Below the pieces are notes generated by a model that saw only the letters and a list, made by a program, of their open reading frames with translations, did not search any database and was not told the DNA's origin. 9,502 bases of DNA from Deltaproteobacteria bacterium (GTDB taxonomy: Bacteria; Desulfobacterota; GWC2-55-46): the NCBI GenBank assembly GCA_016219075.1, contig JACRCJ010000324.1:1-9502 (forward strand). Reading direction: 5' to 3'. The translations under genes were made by a program, and so were the position numbers. This document shows, in pieces, positions 1 through 5,095 of the stretch. The number at the start of each line of letters is the position of its first letter. Position 1 is the first letter of the stretch.

Positions 1-3
1 ATT

Positions 4-1281
4 CTAACTTTTTTTGCGGATAATTTCAAGCCCCCCCATGTACTTCCTCAGGGCTTCGGGTACCACTACGCTTCCGTCCTCCTGCTGGAAGTTCTCAAGG
101 ATGGCCACAAGGGTCCTTCCTACTGCGAGGCCGCTACCGTTGAGTGTATGGAGGAAGCGGGGTTTGCCGCCCCTGGGCCTGAAGCGGATATTGGCCCTTC
201 TCGCCTGAAAGTCCTCAAAGTTGCTGCACGAGGATATCTCGCGGAACTTGCCCTGGCCCGGGAGCCAGACCTCGATGTCGTAGGTCTTGGCCGACGAAAA
301 ACCCATGTCCCCGGTACAGAGCGTTACGACACGGTAATGGAGCCCGAGCTCCTTCAAGACCTCTTCGGCGTTGTTCGTCAGCTTCTCAAGCTCGTCATAA
401 GACGTATCGGGGTGCGAGAACTTCACAAGCTCGACCTTGTTGAACTGGTGCTGGCGGATAAGCCCCTTCACATCCTTTCCGTAAGAACCCGCCTCTTTCC
501 TGAAGCAAGGCGTGTAAGCGGTGTAGCAGAGCGGCAGGGACTCCTCTTCGAGTATCTCGCCCCCGTGCATGTTCGTCACCGGGACCTCGGCCGTGGGGAT
601 GAGGTAGTGGTCCCAGCCCTCTATCTTGAAGAGGTCGTCGCCGAACTTGGGGAGCTGGCCCGTGCCGAGCATCGCCTCGCTTTTTACCATGAACGGCGGG
701 AGCACCTCGGTGTAGCCGTGCTTCGTCGTGTGAAGGTCGAGCATGAAGTTTATAAGCGCCCTCTCAAGGAGAGCTCCCGGGCCCTTCTGGAGCGAAAACC
801 GCGCCCCCGAGAGCTTCCCGGCCCGCTCGAAATCCAGTATGCCGAGCCTTTCGCCGACTTCCGTGTGCTCAAGGGGCGTGAACCCGAACTCCGGAACACT
901 CCCCCAGACCCTCGTAACAGGGTTTTCCGTCTCGTCCTTCCCGACAGGGACGCTCGGGCTGGGGAGGTTGGGAAGGACCAGGAGAAGATCGTTCAGCTCC
1001 TTTTCGCACCCGCCTATTTCGGCGTCGAGGGCCTTTATCCGGGCGCTCTCGTCCTGCATCTCGGAGAGGAGACGGCTTGCGTCCTTCTTCTCCTTCTTGA
1101 GCTTTCCGATCTCTTCGGAGACGGTGTTCCGCTTCGATTTGAGCGCCTCGGTCTCCGTAAGGAGAGAGCGCCTCTTCTCATCGAGCGCCTTGAGGTTGGA
1201 CAGGTCGAGCGAGCCGCCTCGCGTGGCGAGCCGCCTTTCGACCTCGGCGATGTTCTCCCTGACAAATTTTATGTCGAGCAT
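4..1281 (-). CDS. serS: Seryl-tRNA synthetase (SerRS)
   Basis: Charges tRNA-Ser with serine using ATP, in the cytoplasm. The 425-residue product has the normal bacterial length and a complete architecture. Residues about 28-103 are rich in Lys and Glu and form the antiparallel coiled-coil arm that grips the long variable arm of tRNA-Ser. The class II catalytic core follows, with the serine-binding TAE motif (residues 230-232), motif 2 starting at CFRKEAGSYGKD (259-270), and motif 3 with NGSGLAVGRT (381-390). The stop is TAG at the left edge of the window. The ATG start at 1279-1281 is preceded by GGAG, but the spacing of about 13 nt is longer than usual. The gene lies 76 bp downstream of ubiX on the same strand, with a large stem-loop in the gap, and only 24 bp separate that stem-loop from the start codon. 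There is therefore little room for a private promoter after it. Nothing in the protein is broken or unusual. Confidence 0.98.
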   Translation of the reverse strand: MLDIKFVRENIAEVERRLATRGGSLDLSNLKALDEKRRSLLTETEALKSKRNTVSEEIGKLKKEKKDASRLLSEMQDESARIKALDAEIGGCEKELNDLLLVLPNLPSPSVPVGKDETENPVTRVWGSVPEFGFTPLEHTEVGERLGILDFERAGKLSGARFSLQKGPGALLERALINFMLDLHTTKHGYTEVLPPFMVKSEAMLGTGQLPKFGDDLFKIEGWDHYLIPTAEVPVTNMHGGEILEEESLPLCYTAYTPCFRKEAGSYGKDVKGLIRQHQFNKVELVKFSHPDTSYDELEKLTNNAEEVLKELGLHYRVVTLCTGDMGFSSAKTYDIEVWLPGQGKFREISSCSNFEDFQARRANIRFRPRGGKPRFLHTLNGSGLAVGRTLVAILENFQQEDGSVVVPEALRKYMGGLEIIRKKS

Positions 1282-1305
1282 GGCGTTTGGCGGACTCCGG
1301 ATAAT

Positions 1306-1342
1306 TTATGAGGCCGCGGACCAGTGGTCCGCGGCCTCATAA
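1306..1342 (-). promoter_or_regulatory. 18-bp perfect stem-loop between ubiX and serS
   Basis: The arms are 1306-1323 and 1325-1342 and are exact reverse complements around a single central base. The core is GGCCGCGGACCA and its complement. On the minus strand, the direction of both neighbouring genes, it begins 15 bp after the ubiX stop codon and ends 24 bp before the serS start. The sequence after the stem on that strand is ATTAT rather than a run of T, so it is not a classic intrinsic terminator. It could be a poor terminator, an RNase processing site between cistrons, or an attenuator in the serS leader. No T-box specifier or anti-terminator arrangement could be recognised. The structure is certain; its function is not. 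Confidence 0.6.
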
Positions 1343-1357
1343 TATAAATCAGAAAAA

Positions 1358-1990
1358 TTATTTTTTCCACCTTTTATAGAGGCTGTTTTCCACTCCGAGG
1401 ATATCGAGGGTCTTGCCGACGACGAAGTCCACCATGTCGTCGACCGTCTCGGGGTGGGTGTAGAAGGCAGGCATGGCCGGCAGTATCACGGCGCCCATCC
1501 TTGAAAGCTTCAGCATGTTCTCAAGGTGGATGGAGCTTAACGGGGTCTCCCTCGGGACGAGTACCAGCGTGCCCCGCTCTTTAAGGACGCAGTCCGCGGC
1601 CCTCTCTATGAGGTTTCCCGAAATGCCCGCGGCAATCCTGGCCAGAGTCCCCATCGAGCACGGGCATACGACCATCGCCCGCTTGAGCGCGGAGCCGCTG
1701 GCTATCGAGGCCGTAAGGTCATCGGAGGCGTGGAGTCTGAGGGTGCCGGCGGCGGTCTTTGCCCCGCCCTTTTTGGCGCGCGCGCCCCCGCCCCTCTTTT
1801 TAATATACGCCTTGAGCGCGGCGCCGTCTTTTCCCGCGCACTCTATCCCGAGCTCTTCCTTGAGCAGAAGAAATCCTGAAGGGGAGATGACGAGTTCGAC
1901 ATCTCCCCCCCTCTTTAAAAGCTCCACGGTCAGGCTGAGGCCATAGACGGCCCCGCTTGCCCCTGTAATGGCTACCACATATGCCGACAA
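1358..1990 (-). CDS. ubiX: Flavin prenyltransferase UbiX
   Basis: UbiX joins a dimethylallyl group to FMN, making the prenylated flavin cofactor used by UbiD-family (de)carboxylases, including those of ubiquinone synthesis. The 210-residue flavoprotein shows the family's N-terminal Rossmann-like motif ITGASGA (residues 8-14). It also has CPCSMGTLARIAAGISGNLI (109-128), the VPRETPLSSIHLENM block (146-160) that binds phosphate and FMN, and the C-terminal PAMPAFY segment (171-177). The start is TTG at 1988-1990. It is chosen because a Shine-Dalgarno GGAGAG lies 4 bp upstream and because GASGA would be lost with any later Met. Residues about 64-86 form a Lys/Gly/Ala-rich insert (begins KKRGGGARAKKGG), making this slightly longer than the usual 190-200 residues. 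No ubiD partner is present in the window. A terminator sits only 36 bp upstream of the start, so ubiX is expressed by read-through from htrA or from a promoter overlapping that terminator. Confidence 0.95.
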   Translation of the reverse strand: MSAYVVAITGASGAVYGLSLTVELLKRGGDVELVISPSGFLLLKEELGIECAGKDGAALKAYIKKRGGGARAKKGGAKTAAGTLRLHASDDLTASIASGSALKRAMVVCPCSMGTLARIAAGISGNLIERAADCVLKERGTLVLVPRETPLSSIHLENMLKLSRMGAVILPAMPAFYTHPETVDDMVDFVVGKTLDILGVENSLYKRWKK

Positions 1991-2000
1991 GACACTCTCC
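1991..2000 (-). promoter_or_regulatory. Ribosome binding site fixing the TTG start of ubiX
   Basis: On the minus strand GGAGAG (complement of 1995-2000) is followed by TGTC and then TTG. This spacing is normal for translation initiation and supports TTG at 1988-1990 as the true ubiX start. There is no in-frame ATG close by that would keep the flavin-binding GASGA motif. Confidence 0.75.
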
Positions 2001-2026
2001 GGAGTTGCGCGGATTTTTACGGAATG

Positions 2027-2056
2027 AAAAAAACCCCGGGGTTTTCGGCCCCGGGG
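2027..2056 (-). terminator. Intrinsic terminator of htrA
   Basis: Read on the minus strand just after the htrA stop, CCCCGGGG (complement of 2049-2056) is followed by a 7-nt spacer CCGAAAA. Then comes a second CCCCGGGG (complement of 2034-2041) and a run of seven T (complement of 2027-2033). This is an all-GC 8-bp stem with a U tract, six bases past the stop codon. It is the best intrinsic terminator in the window and separates the stress-gene block from ubiX-serS. Part of it overlaps a possible third member of a repeat family seen at 3606-3654 and 4132-4175. Confidence 0.85.
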
Positions 2057-2061
2057 CCGCC

Positions 2062-3552
2062 TTATTTGAGTTTAAGCACCACATATATGGTGTTGTTGCC
2101 CCTGAGTATCAGCAACAGCACCACGTCTTTCTTCTCGGTGGCCGATATCGCCCTCTCGTAGTCCTTCATGCTCTTTACGGGTTTACGGTCCACCTCTTTT
2201 ACCACGTCCCCCCTCCTAAGCCCCGCGGAGCCGGCCGGGCTGTCTGGCTTCACGGCGCTCACTATCAGGCCCTCGGGGTCCTTGAGGCCGAGCCTCTTGG
2301 CGATCTCAGGGGTTATCGGCTGAACGGAGAACCCGAGCCTTTCGTCCGGGGCCAGCTCTTTCTCCTCCGAGGGCTTCTCCCTGACGCCTTCCTCGGCCTT
2401 GGTGCCGACCTTTATGAGGAAGGACTTCTCTTTGCCGTCCCTTATCACCTTGACCTCGACGGTCTTGCCGGGAGGGGTCGAGGCTACGGTCCGCGGAAGG
2501 TCGCTAAGATCGGTTATCGTCTTCCCGTTGAAGCCCACGACGATGTCGCCGGCCTTGAGTCCCGCCTTCTCGGCGGGGTCTCCCGGCGTAACCGACGAGA
2601 TGAGCACTCCGTTCGGCTCCTTGAGGCCGAACGACAGGGCGAGCTCGGGGGTGAGCTCCTGGATGCTTACGCCTATCCAGCCCCTCGTGACGCTGCCCTT
2701 CTCCTTGAGCTGGGAGAGGACTTCCTTGACCATGTTAATGGGTGTAGCGAAACCTATGCCCTGGCCCCCGGCTATGATCGCGGTATTTATCCCGACGACC
2801 TCGCCGTTCATGTTAAAGAGCGGTCCGCCGGAGTTGCCGGGGTTGATCGAGGCGTCGGTCTGTATGAAGTTGTCGTAGGGGCCCGCGCCTATGACTCTCC
2901 CCTTCTGGCTCACGATACCCGCCGTTACGGTGCCGCCGAGCCCGAATGGGTTGCCGATGGCAAGCGCCCACTCGCCTATCTCGAGGTTGTCGGAGTCCCC
3001 GATGACGGCCTCGGGAAGCTCGGAGTCAGGGGTTATCTTTATAAGGGCGATATCGAGCTTCTGGTCCTGCCCGACCACCGACGCCTTGTAGTCCTTCTTG
3101 TCCGCCGAGAGCGTGACCATTATCTCTGTGGCGTTCTCTATGACATGGTAGTTCGTGAGGATGTAGCCTTCCTTGTTTATGATGAAGCCCGAACCCAGGG
3201 ACTGTCTTTTCAGGTCCTTATGCGGTTCGTTGAAGAACTTATCGAGGTCGTCGCCGAAGAACTCGTCGAACGGCCCCTTGAACTCCGGAAACGGCACCGC
3301 CTGCCTCTCCTTCAACACCTGGGTCGTGGAGATGTTGACCACAAGGGGCGAGAGGTTTTTGGCCAGGTCCACGAAGTTATGCGGGGCCTGGTCGGAGCGC
3401 GCCTTCGCGGACGAGCCTTCCTTCCAGAACTGCTCCGCGCCGGTGGGGTTTGCCATGTCGAGCCTGATCGTCAACGCGACCCCGGCGAGTATCGAGATCA
3501 GCGCCACCAGGAGCACCGTCTTCATGCCGAAACCTTTTTTTCTCTTATCCAT
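2062..3552 (-). CDS. htrA: Do/HtrA family periplasmic serine protease (DegP/DegQ-like)
   Basis: An ATP-independent protease and chaperone that degrades misfolded envelope proteins. The 496-residue product begins with a basic stretch and a hydrophobic segment (residues about 11-29) that serves as a signal anchor or signal peptide with no obvious cleavage box. The trypsin-like domain (about 65-285) has the full catalytic triad: His136 in TNYHVIEN, Asp167 in QKLDIALIK and Ser241 in NPGNSGGPLF. Two PDZ domains follow (about 290-385 and 405-495), each with a recognisable Gly-Leu-x-x-Gly-Asp turn (GLKAGD, GLRRGD). Two PDZ domains match the DegP/DegQ layout, and the length is near the usual 450-500. 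The ATG at 3550-3552 has GGAG five bases upstream; Met10 is a possible but less supported later start. It is the last gene of a stress block with hsp20 and clpB and is closed by a strong terminator. DegP and DegQ cannot be told apart from sequence alone. Confidence 0.96.
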   Translation of the reverse strand: MDKRKKGFGMKTVLLVALISILAGVALTIRLDMANPTGAEQFWKEGSSAKARSDQAPHNFVDLAKNLSPLVVNISTTQVLKERQAVPFPEFKGPFDEFFGDDLDKFFNEPHKDLKRQSLGSGFIINKEGYILTNYHVIENATEIMVTLSADKKDYKASVVGQDQKLDIALIKITPDSELPEAVIGDSDNLEIGEWALAIGNPFGLGGTVTAGIVSQKGRVIGAGPYDNFIQTDASINPGNSGGPLFNMNGEVVGINTAIIAGGQGIGFATPINMVKEVLSQLKEKGSVTRGWIGVSIQELTPELALSFGLKEPNGVLISSVTPGDPAEKAGLKAGDIVVGFNGKTITDLSDLPRTVASTPPGKTVEVKVIRDGKEKSFLIKVGTKAEEGVREKPSEEKELAPDERLGFSVQPITPEIAKRLGLKDPEGLIVSAVKPDSPAGSAGLRRGDVVKEVDRKPVKSMKDYERAISATEKKDVVLLLILRGNNTIYVVLKLK

Positions 3553-3605
3553 GTCGACTCCGTTAAAGGTCTGAAGTAGTTACAGGGCGCCTAAAAAACC
3601 CTTTG

Positions 3606-3654
3606 TTTTTAACGCTCTGAAAACCCGGGTTTTTAAGTACGGGGAGGGTTCATT
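3606..3654. repeat. Short palindromic boundary repeat, copy upstream of htrA
   Basis: The segment runs TTTTTAACGCTCTGAAAA, a CCCGGG core, T-rich DNA and AGGGTTCATT (3645-3654). The 14-bp perfect palindrome AAAACCCGGGTTTT lies at 3620-3633. A matching segment with the same order of blocks is at 4132-4175. The copy sits in the leader of htrA and its right end overlaps the larger two-hairpin repeat by two bases. It could be a weak terminator or processing site between the DUF1844 gene and htrA. No protein can be read through it. Confidence 0.65.
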
Positions 3655-3770
3655 TAAAATTTTCCGCCATAAATGGCGTAGAATTTTGATGGTACGGAAA
3701 AATCATTTATATTTGCCACTCCTTGACCCGCCGCTTTAGCGGCGGGATTGCGGAGTGGCATACCCATTCA
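3653..3770 (-). repeat. Two-hairpin intergenic repeat, copy 1
   Basis: The segment is closely similar to 4955-5070 across its whole length, with 38 identical bases in a row (3680-3717 matching 4982-5019). Read on the minus strand, a first hairpin has an outer stem GCCACTCC/GGAGTGGC (3752-3759 with 3715-3722) around an inner stem CCCGCCGC/GCGGCGGG (3727-3734 with 3739-3746). A conserved A/T-rich linker follows, then a second hairpin at about 3656-3687 with one mismatch and one wobble pair. The element begins 12 bp after the DUF1844 stop codon and ends 101 bp before the htrA start. It is non-coding and could be a 3'-end processing or termination element, a small RNA, or a REP-like mobile repeat. 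Confidence 0.85.
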
Positions 3771-3781
3771 ACGCAGGCCCC

Positions 3782-4102
3782 TTAAGAGACGGTCTTCACA
3801 TACCAGAGCTGCAGTTCACGGAGCACGTCTTCGAAGAGTTTCGTTTCATTCTCGGTAAGGTTGCCCCTGGTCTTTTCCTTAAGAAGCACCATAAGGTCTA
3901 TCGTCTGTTTGGCTACGGCGGGCTCCTTTTCCGTCTTCTTCGTCATCGGGTTCTCCACCACCCCGAGGTTCATAAGGACGGATGAGGAGAGTGAAAGGAT
4001 AAAAGTGGAAAAATCGAGCGGCGGGAGGTCCTGTGTTTTGACCCCGCCCTCTTTCTTCGTCTCTTCGCTGTTTTTTAAGGTGTCGCTGCCCTTTTCTTCC
4101 AT
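3782..4102 (-). CDS. DUF1844 domain protein of unknown function
   Basis: A small soluble protein of 106 residues with a charged, disordered-looking N-terminus (1-25) and a DUF1844 core (about 28-104). I recognise the core from LPPLDFSTFILSLSSSVLMNLG (residues 26-47, two helices) and from AKQTIDLMVLLKEKTRGNLT (64-83), followed by a C-terminal helix rich in Glu and Leu. The function of this family is not known to me, and no catalytic residues stand out. The ATG at 4100-4102 has an AAGGAA Shine-Dalgarno sequence upstream. The gene lies between hsp20 and htrA on the same strand, with boundary repeats on both sides. This suggests, but does not show, a role linked to the stress genes. The length is normal for the family and the gene looks intact. 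Confidence 0.85.
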   Translation of the reverse strand: MEEKGSDTLKNSEETKKEGGVKTQDLPPLDFSTFILSLSSSVLMNLGVVENPMTKKTEKEPAVAKQTIDLMVLLKEKTRGNLTENETKLFEDVLRELQLWYVKTVS

Positions 4103-4131
4103 CCTGAGTGGTTCCTTTCCTGGATATTTTA

Positions 4132-4175
4132 TTTTTAACGTTCTGAAAACTCCGGGGTTTTAACCAGGGTTCATT
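4132..4175. repeat. Short palindromic boundary repeat, copy upstream of the DUF1844 gene
   Basis: This is the second clear copy of the 3606-3654 repeat: TTTTTAACGTTCTGAAAA, then CTCCGGGG, T4, and AGGGTTCATT at 4166-4175. The palindrome at 4146-4161 has one wobble pair. It lies 90 bp after the hsp20 stop and 29 bp before the DUF1844 start codon. On the minus strand the stem is followed by a non-T-rich sequence, so it would be at best a weak terminator. The rest of the 4103-4264 gap shows a GC-rich stretch around 4190-4245 with no gene. Confidence 0.65.
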
Positions 4176-4264
4176 ATCTCCGGAGCCGGCTGCCGCGCGG
4201 TCTTTGAGGGGCCCTTCTATCGGATACGCCGCGCGTGGGCCGCTAAAGAGGCTTTTTCCGTATT

Positions 4265-4705
4265 TTAAAGGACCTGCACCTTTATGGCCTTTACCTTCGC
4301 CTCTTCGTACTTCGGCACGGTTATCTTCAAGACCCCGTCTTTGAGGGACGCCTTTATGTCGTTCCTGTCTATTAAGTACGGCAGGTTGAAGACCCTCTGG
4401 AAGGTGCCGTAGAACCTCTCCATCCTGTGGTAGTTCTCTTCGTTGAGGTTCTTTTCGAGTTTGCGCTCGCCCCTGAGCGTTATCGTGGAGTCCTTCACCT
4501 CTATATCGACGCTCTTCATGTCGATACCCGGGAGCTCGGCCTTGAGGATGATCAACTCTTCGGTCTCGTAGATGTCTACCGGCGGAAACCACGCGCCGCC
4601 TCCGGCGCCGCCCTTGTACTTCATAAGGGCCTCGTCGAAGATCCGGCTCATCCTGTCCTGAAGGAACAAGAGGTCTTTGAACGGATCCCATTTCGTGAGC
4701 GCCAA
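4265..4705 (-). CDS. Small heat-shock protein, Hsp20/alpha-crystallin family
   Basis: An ATP-independent holdase that binds unfolding proteins and passes them to ClpB/DnaK for refolding. The 146-residue product has the family's usual size. The N-terminal arm (1-41) has the typical WDPFKDL opening, and the alpha-crystallin domain spans about 42-133. It includes PPVDIYETEE, the ELPGID turn (57-62), ERFYGTFQRVFNLP (96-109) and the signature GVLKITVPK (124-132). The C-terminal tail carries an I-x-V motif (IKV, 141-143) of the kind used for oligomer assembly. The start is TTG at 4703-4705, supported by GGAGG eight bases upstream; the next Met (residue 19) would cut the conserved arm. A small hairpin can pair the Shine-Dalgarno sequence (4706-4730). 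clpB lies upstream and the DUF1844 gene and htrA downstream, all in one direction. The symbol hspA or ibpA cannot be assigned safely. Confidence 0.95.
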   Translation of the reverse strand: MALTKWDPFKDLLFLQDRMSRIFDEALMKYKGGAGGGAWFPPVDIYETEELIILKAELPGIDMKSVDIEVKDSTITLRGERKLEKNLNEENYHRMERFYGTFQRVFNLPYLIDRNDIKASLKDGVLKITVPKYEEAKVKAIKVQVL

Positions 4706-4730
4706 GAGACTAACCTCCGTATGGAGTCTT
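4706..4730 (-). promoter_or_regulatory. hsp20 ribosome binding site inside a small hairpin
   Basis: On the minus strand, CTCC (complement of 4723-4726) can pair with GGAG of the Shine-Dalgarno sequence (complement of 4715-4718) across the tetraloop ATAC. An alternative outer pairing AGACT/AGTCT (complements of 4725-4729 and 4707-4711) uses the flanks. Either would hide the binding site a few bases before the TTG start. This is the position occupied by known RNA thermometers of hsp20 genes, but the stem is short and no ROSE or fourU consensus is visible. It is a candidate only. Confidence 0.4.
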
Positions 4731-4740
4731 TAATCGGACA

Positions 4741-4917
4741 ATTCCCCGCAACTTGCCCCACCCTACCCGCTTCCCGTTGCAACGGAAGAGCGGAACGGGA
4801 GCCCGGCCCTCGCAATCGAGGGAGGGGTACTGGCGTACGGCTAATTAAAGTTTCAGTAGCTACCCCGCAACTTGCGGCGGGGTGGTTCATCGGACTGCCG
4901 AAAAAGCGCCTTTCGGC
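4741..4917. other. Hairpin-rich non-coding block between clpB and hsp20
   Basis: No gene is supported in the 390-bp gap 4706-5095. This block holds several stem-loops: CCGTTGCAACGG, a perfect palindrome at 4774-4785; CCCTCG/CGAGGG (4807-4812 with 4817-4822); ACCCCGC/GCGGGGT (4862-4868 with 4877-4883); and GCCGAAA/TTTCGGC (4897-4903 with 4911-4917). The 13-mer CCCCGCAACTTGC occurs at both 4744-4756 and 4863-4875. The pattern fits REP-like repeats or a structured leader of hsp20. No tRNA, 6S or other known RNA was recognised. The open frame crossing it on the minus strand (4648-4920) runs into hsp20 in another frame and is not convincing. Confidence 0.45.
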
Positions 4918-4954
4918 CAAGAGGCCGCGGCCGGGAAGAACCCTGCCGGACCGG

Positions 4955-5070
4955 TTTAAAATTCTCCGCCATGAATGGCGGAGAATTTTGATGGTACGGA
5001 AAAATCATTTATATTTGCCCGCCTTGGCCCGCCGCTAAAGCGGCGGGATTGCGGCTGGCACACCCATTCA
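4955..5070 (-). repeat. Two-hairpin intergenic repeat, copy 2
   Basis: Second copy of the 3653-3770 repeat, in the same orientation. Its second hairpin is perfect here, while the outer stem of the first hairpin (TGCCCGCC/GGCTGGCA, 5016-5023 with 5053-5060) has one mismatch. The inner stem CCCGCCGC/GCGGCGGG (5028-5035 with 5040-5047) is unchanged, but its loop is TAAA instead of TTTA. The element starts 25 bp after the clpB stop codon and ends about 250 bp before the hsp20 start. Its location right behind a stop codon, as in copy 1, favours a 3'-end role. Confidence 0.85.
4958..4989 (-). terminator. Probable clpB terminator inside repeat copy 2
   Basis: A perfect 15-bp inverted repeat (4958-4972 with 4975-4989) has a GC core CTCCGCCAT/ATGGCGGAG flanked by AAAA on one side and TTTT on the other. 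On the minus strand it is a stem ending in TTTTAAA about 105 bp after the clpB stop. The A and T ends make it look usable in both directions. Strength is uncertain because the T run is short. The AT centre gives a very small loop. Confidence 0.55.
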
Positions 5071-5095
5071 GTATCCTATTAAATGTATTGTAAAA

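Noticed and set aside
148..1311. Long plus-strand open frame (387 codons) opposite serS
   Set aside because: It is antisense to a clear seryl-tRNA synthetase, its translation is Arg/Leu-rich without any recognisable domain, and GC-rich codon use easily opens such frames.
1981..3579. Plus-strand open frame of 532 codons opposite htrA
   Set aside because: It mirrors the HtrA gene, which has a complete catalytic triad and PDZ domains; the antisense product has no recognisable features and spans the htrA terminator.
3700..3726. Sigma-54-like TGGC element and TATAAA in the linker of the two-hairpin repeat
   Set aside because: The GC element expected about 12 bp from the start is missing, and no suitable -35 box lies upstream of TATAAA. 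A promoter role could not be supported.
4648..4920. Minus-strand open frame of 90 codons overlapping the start of hsp20
   Set aside because: It reads through the hairpin block and into hsp20 in a different frame. The composition follows the palindromes rather than a protein.
4706..5095. Hidden tRNA or known small RNA in the clpB-hsp20 gap
   Set aside because: No T-arm consensus, cloverleaf pairing or CCA end was found, and no known small-RNA signature was recognised.
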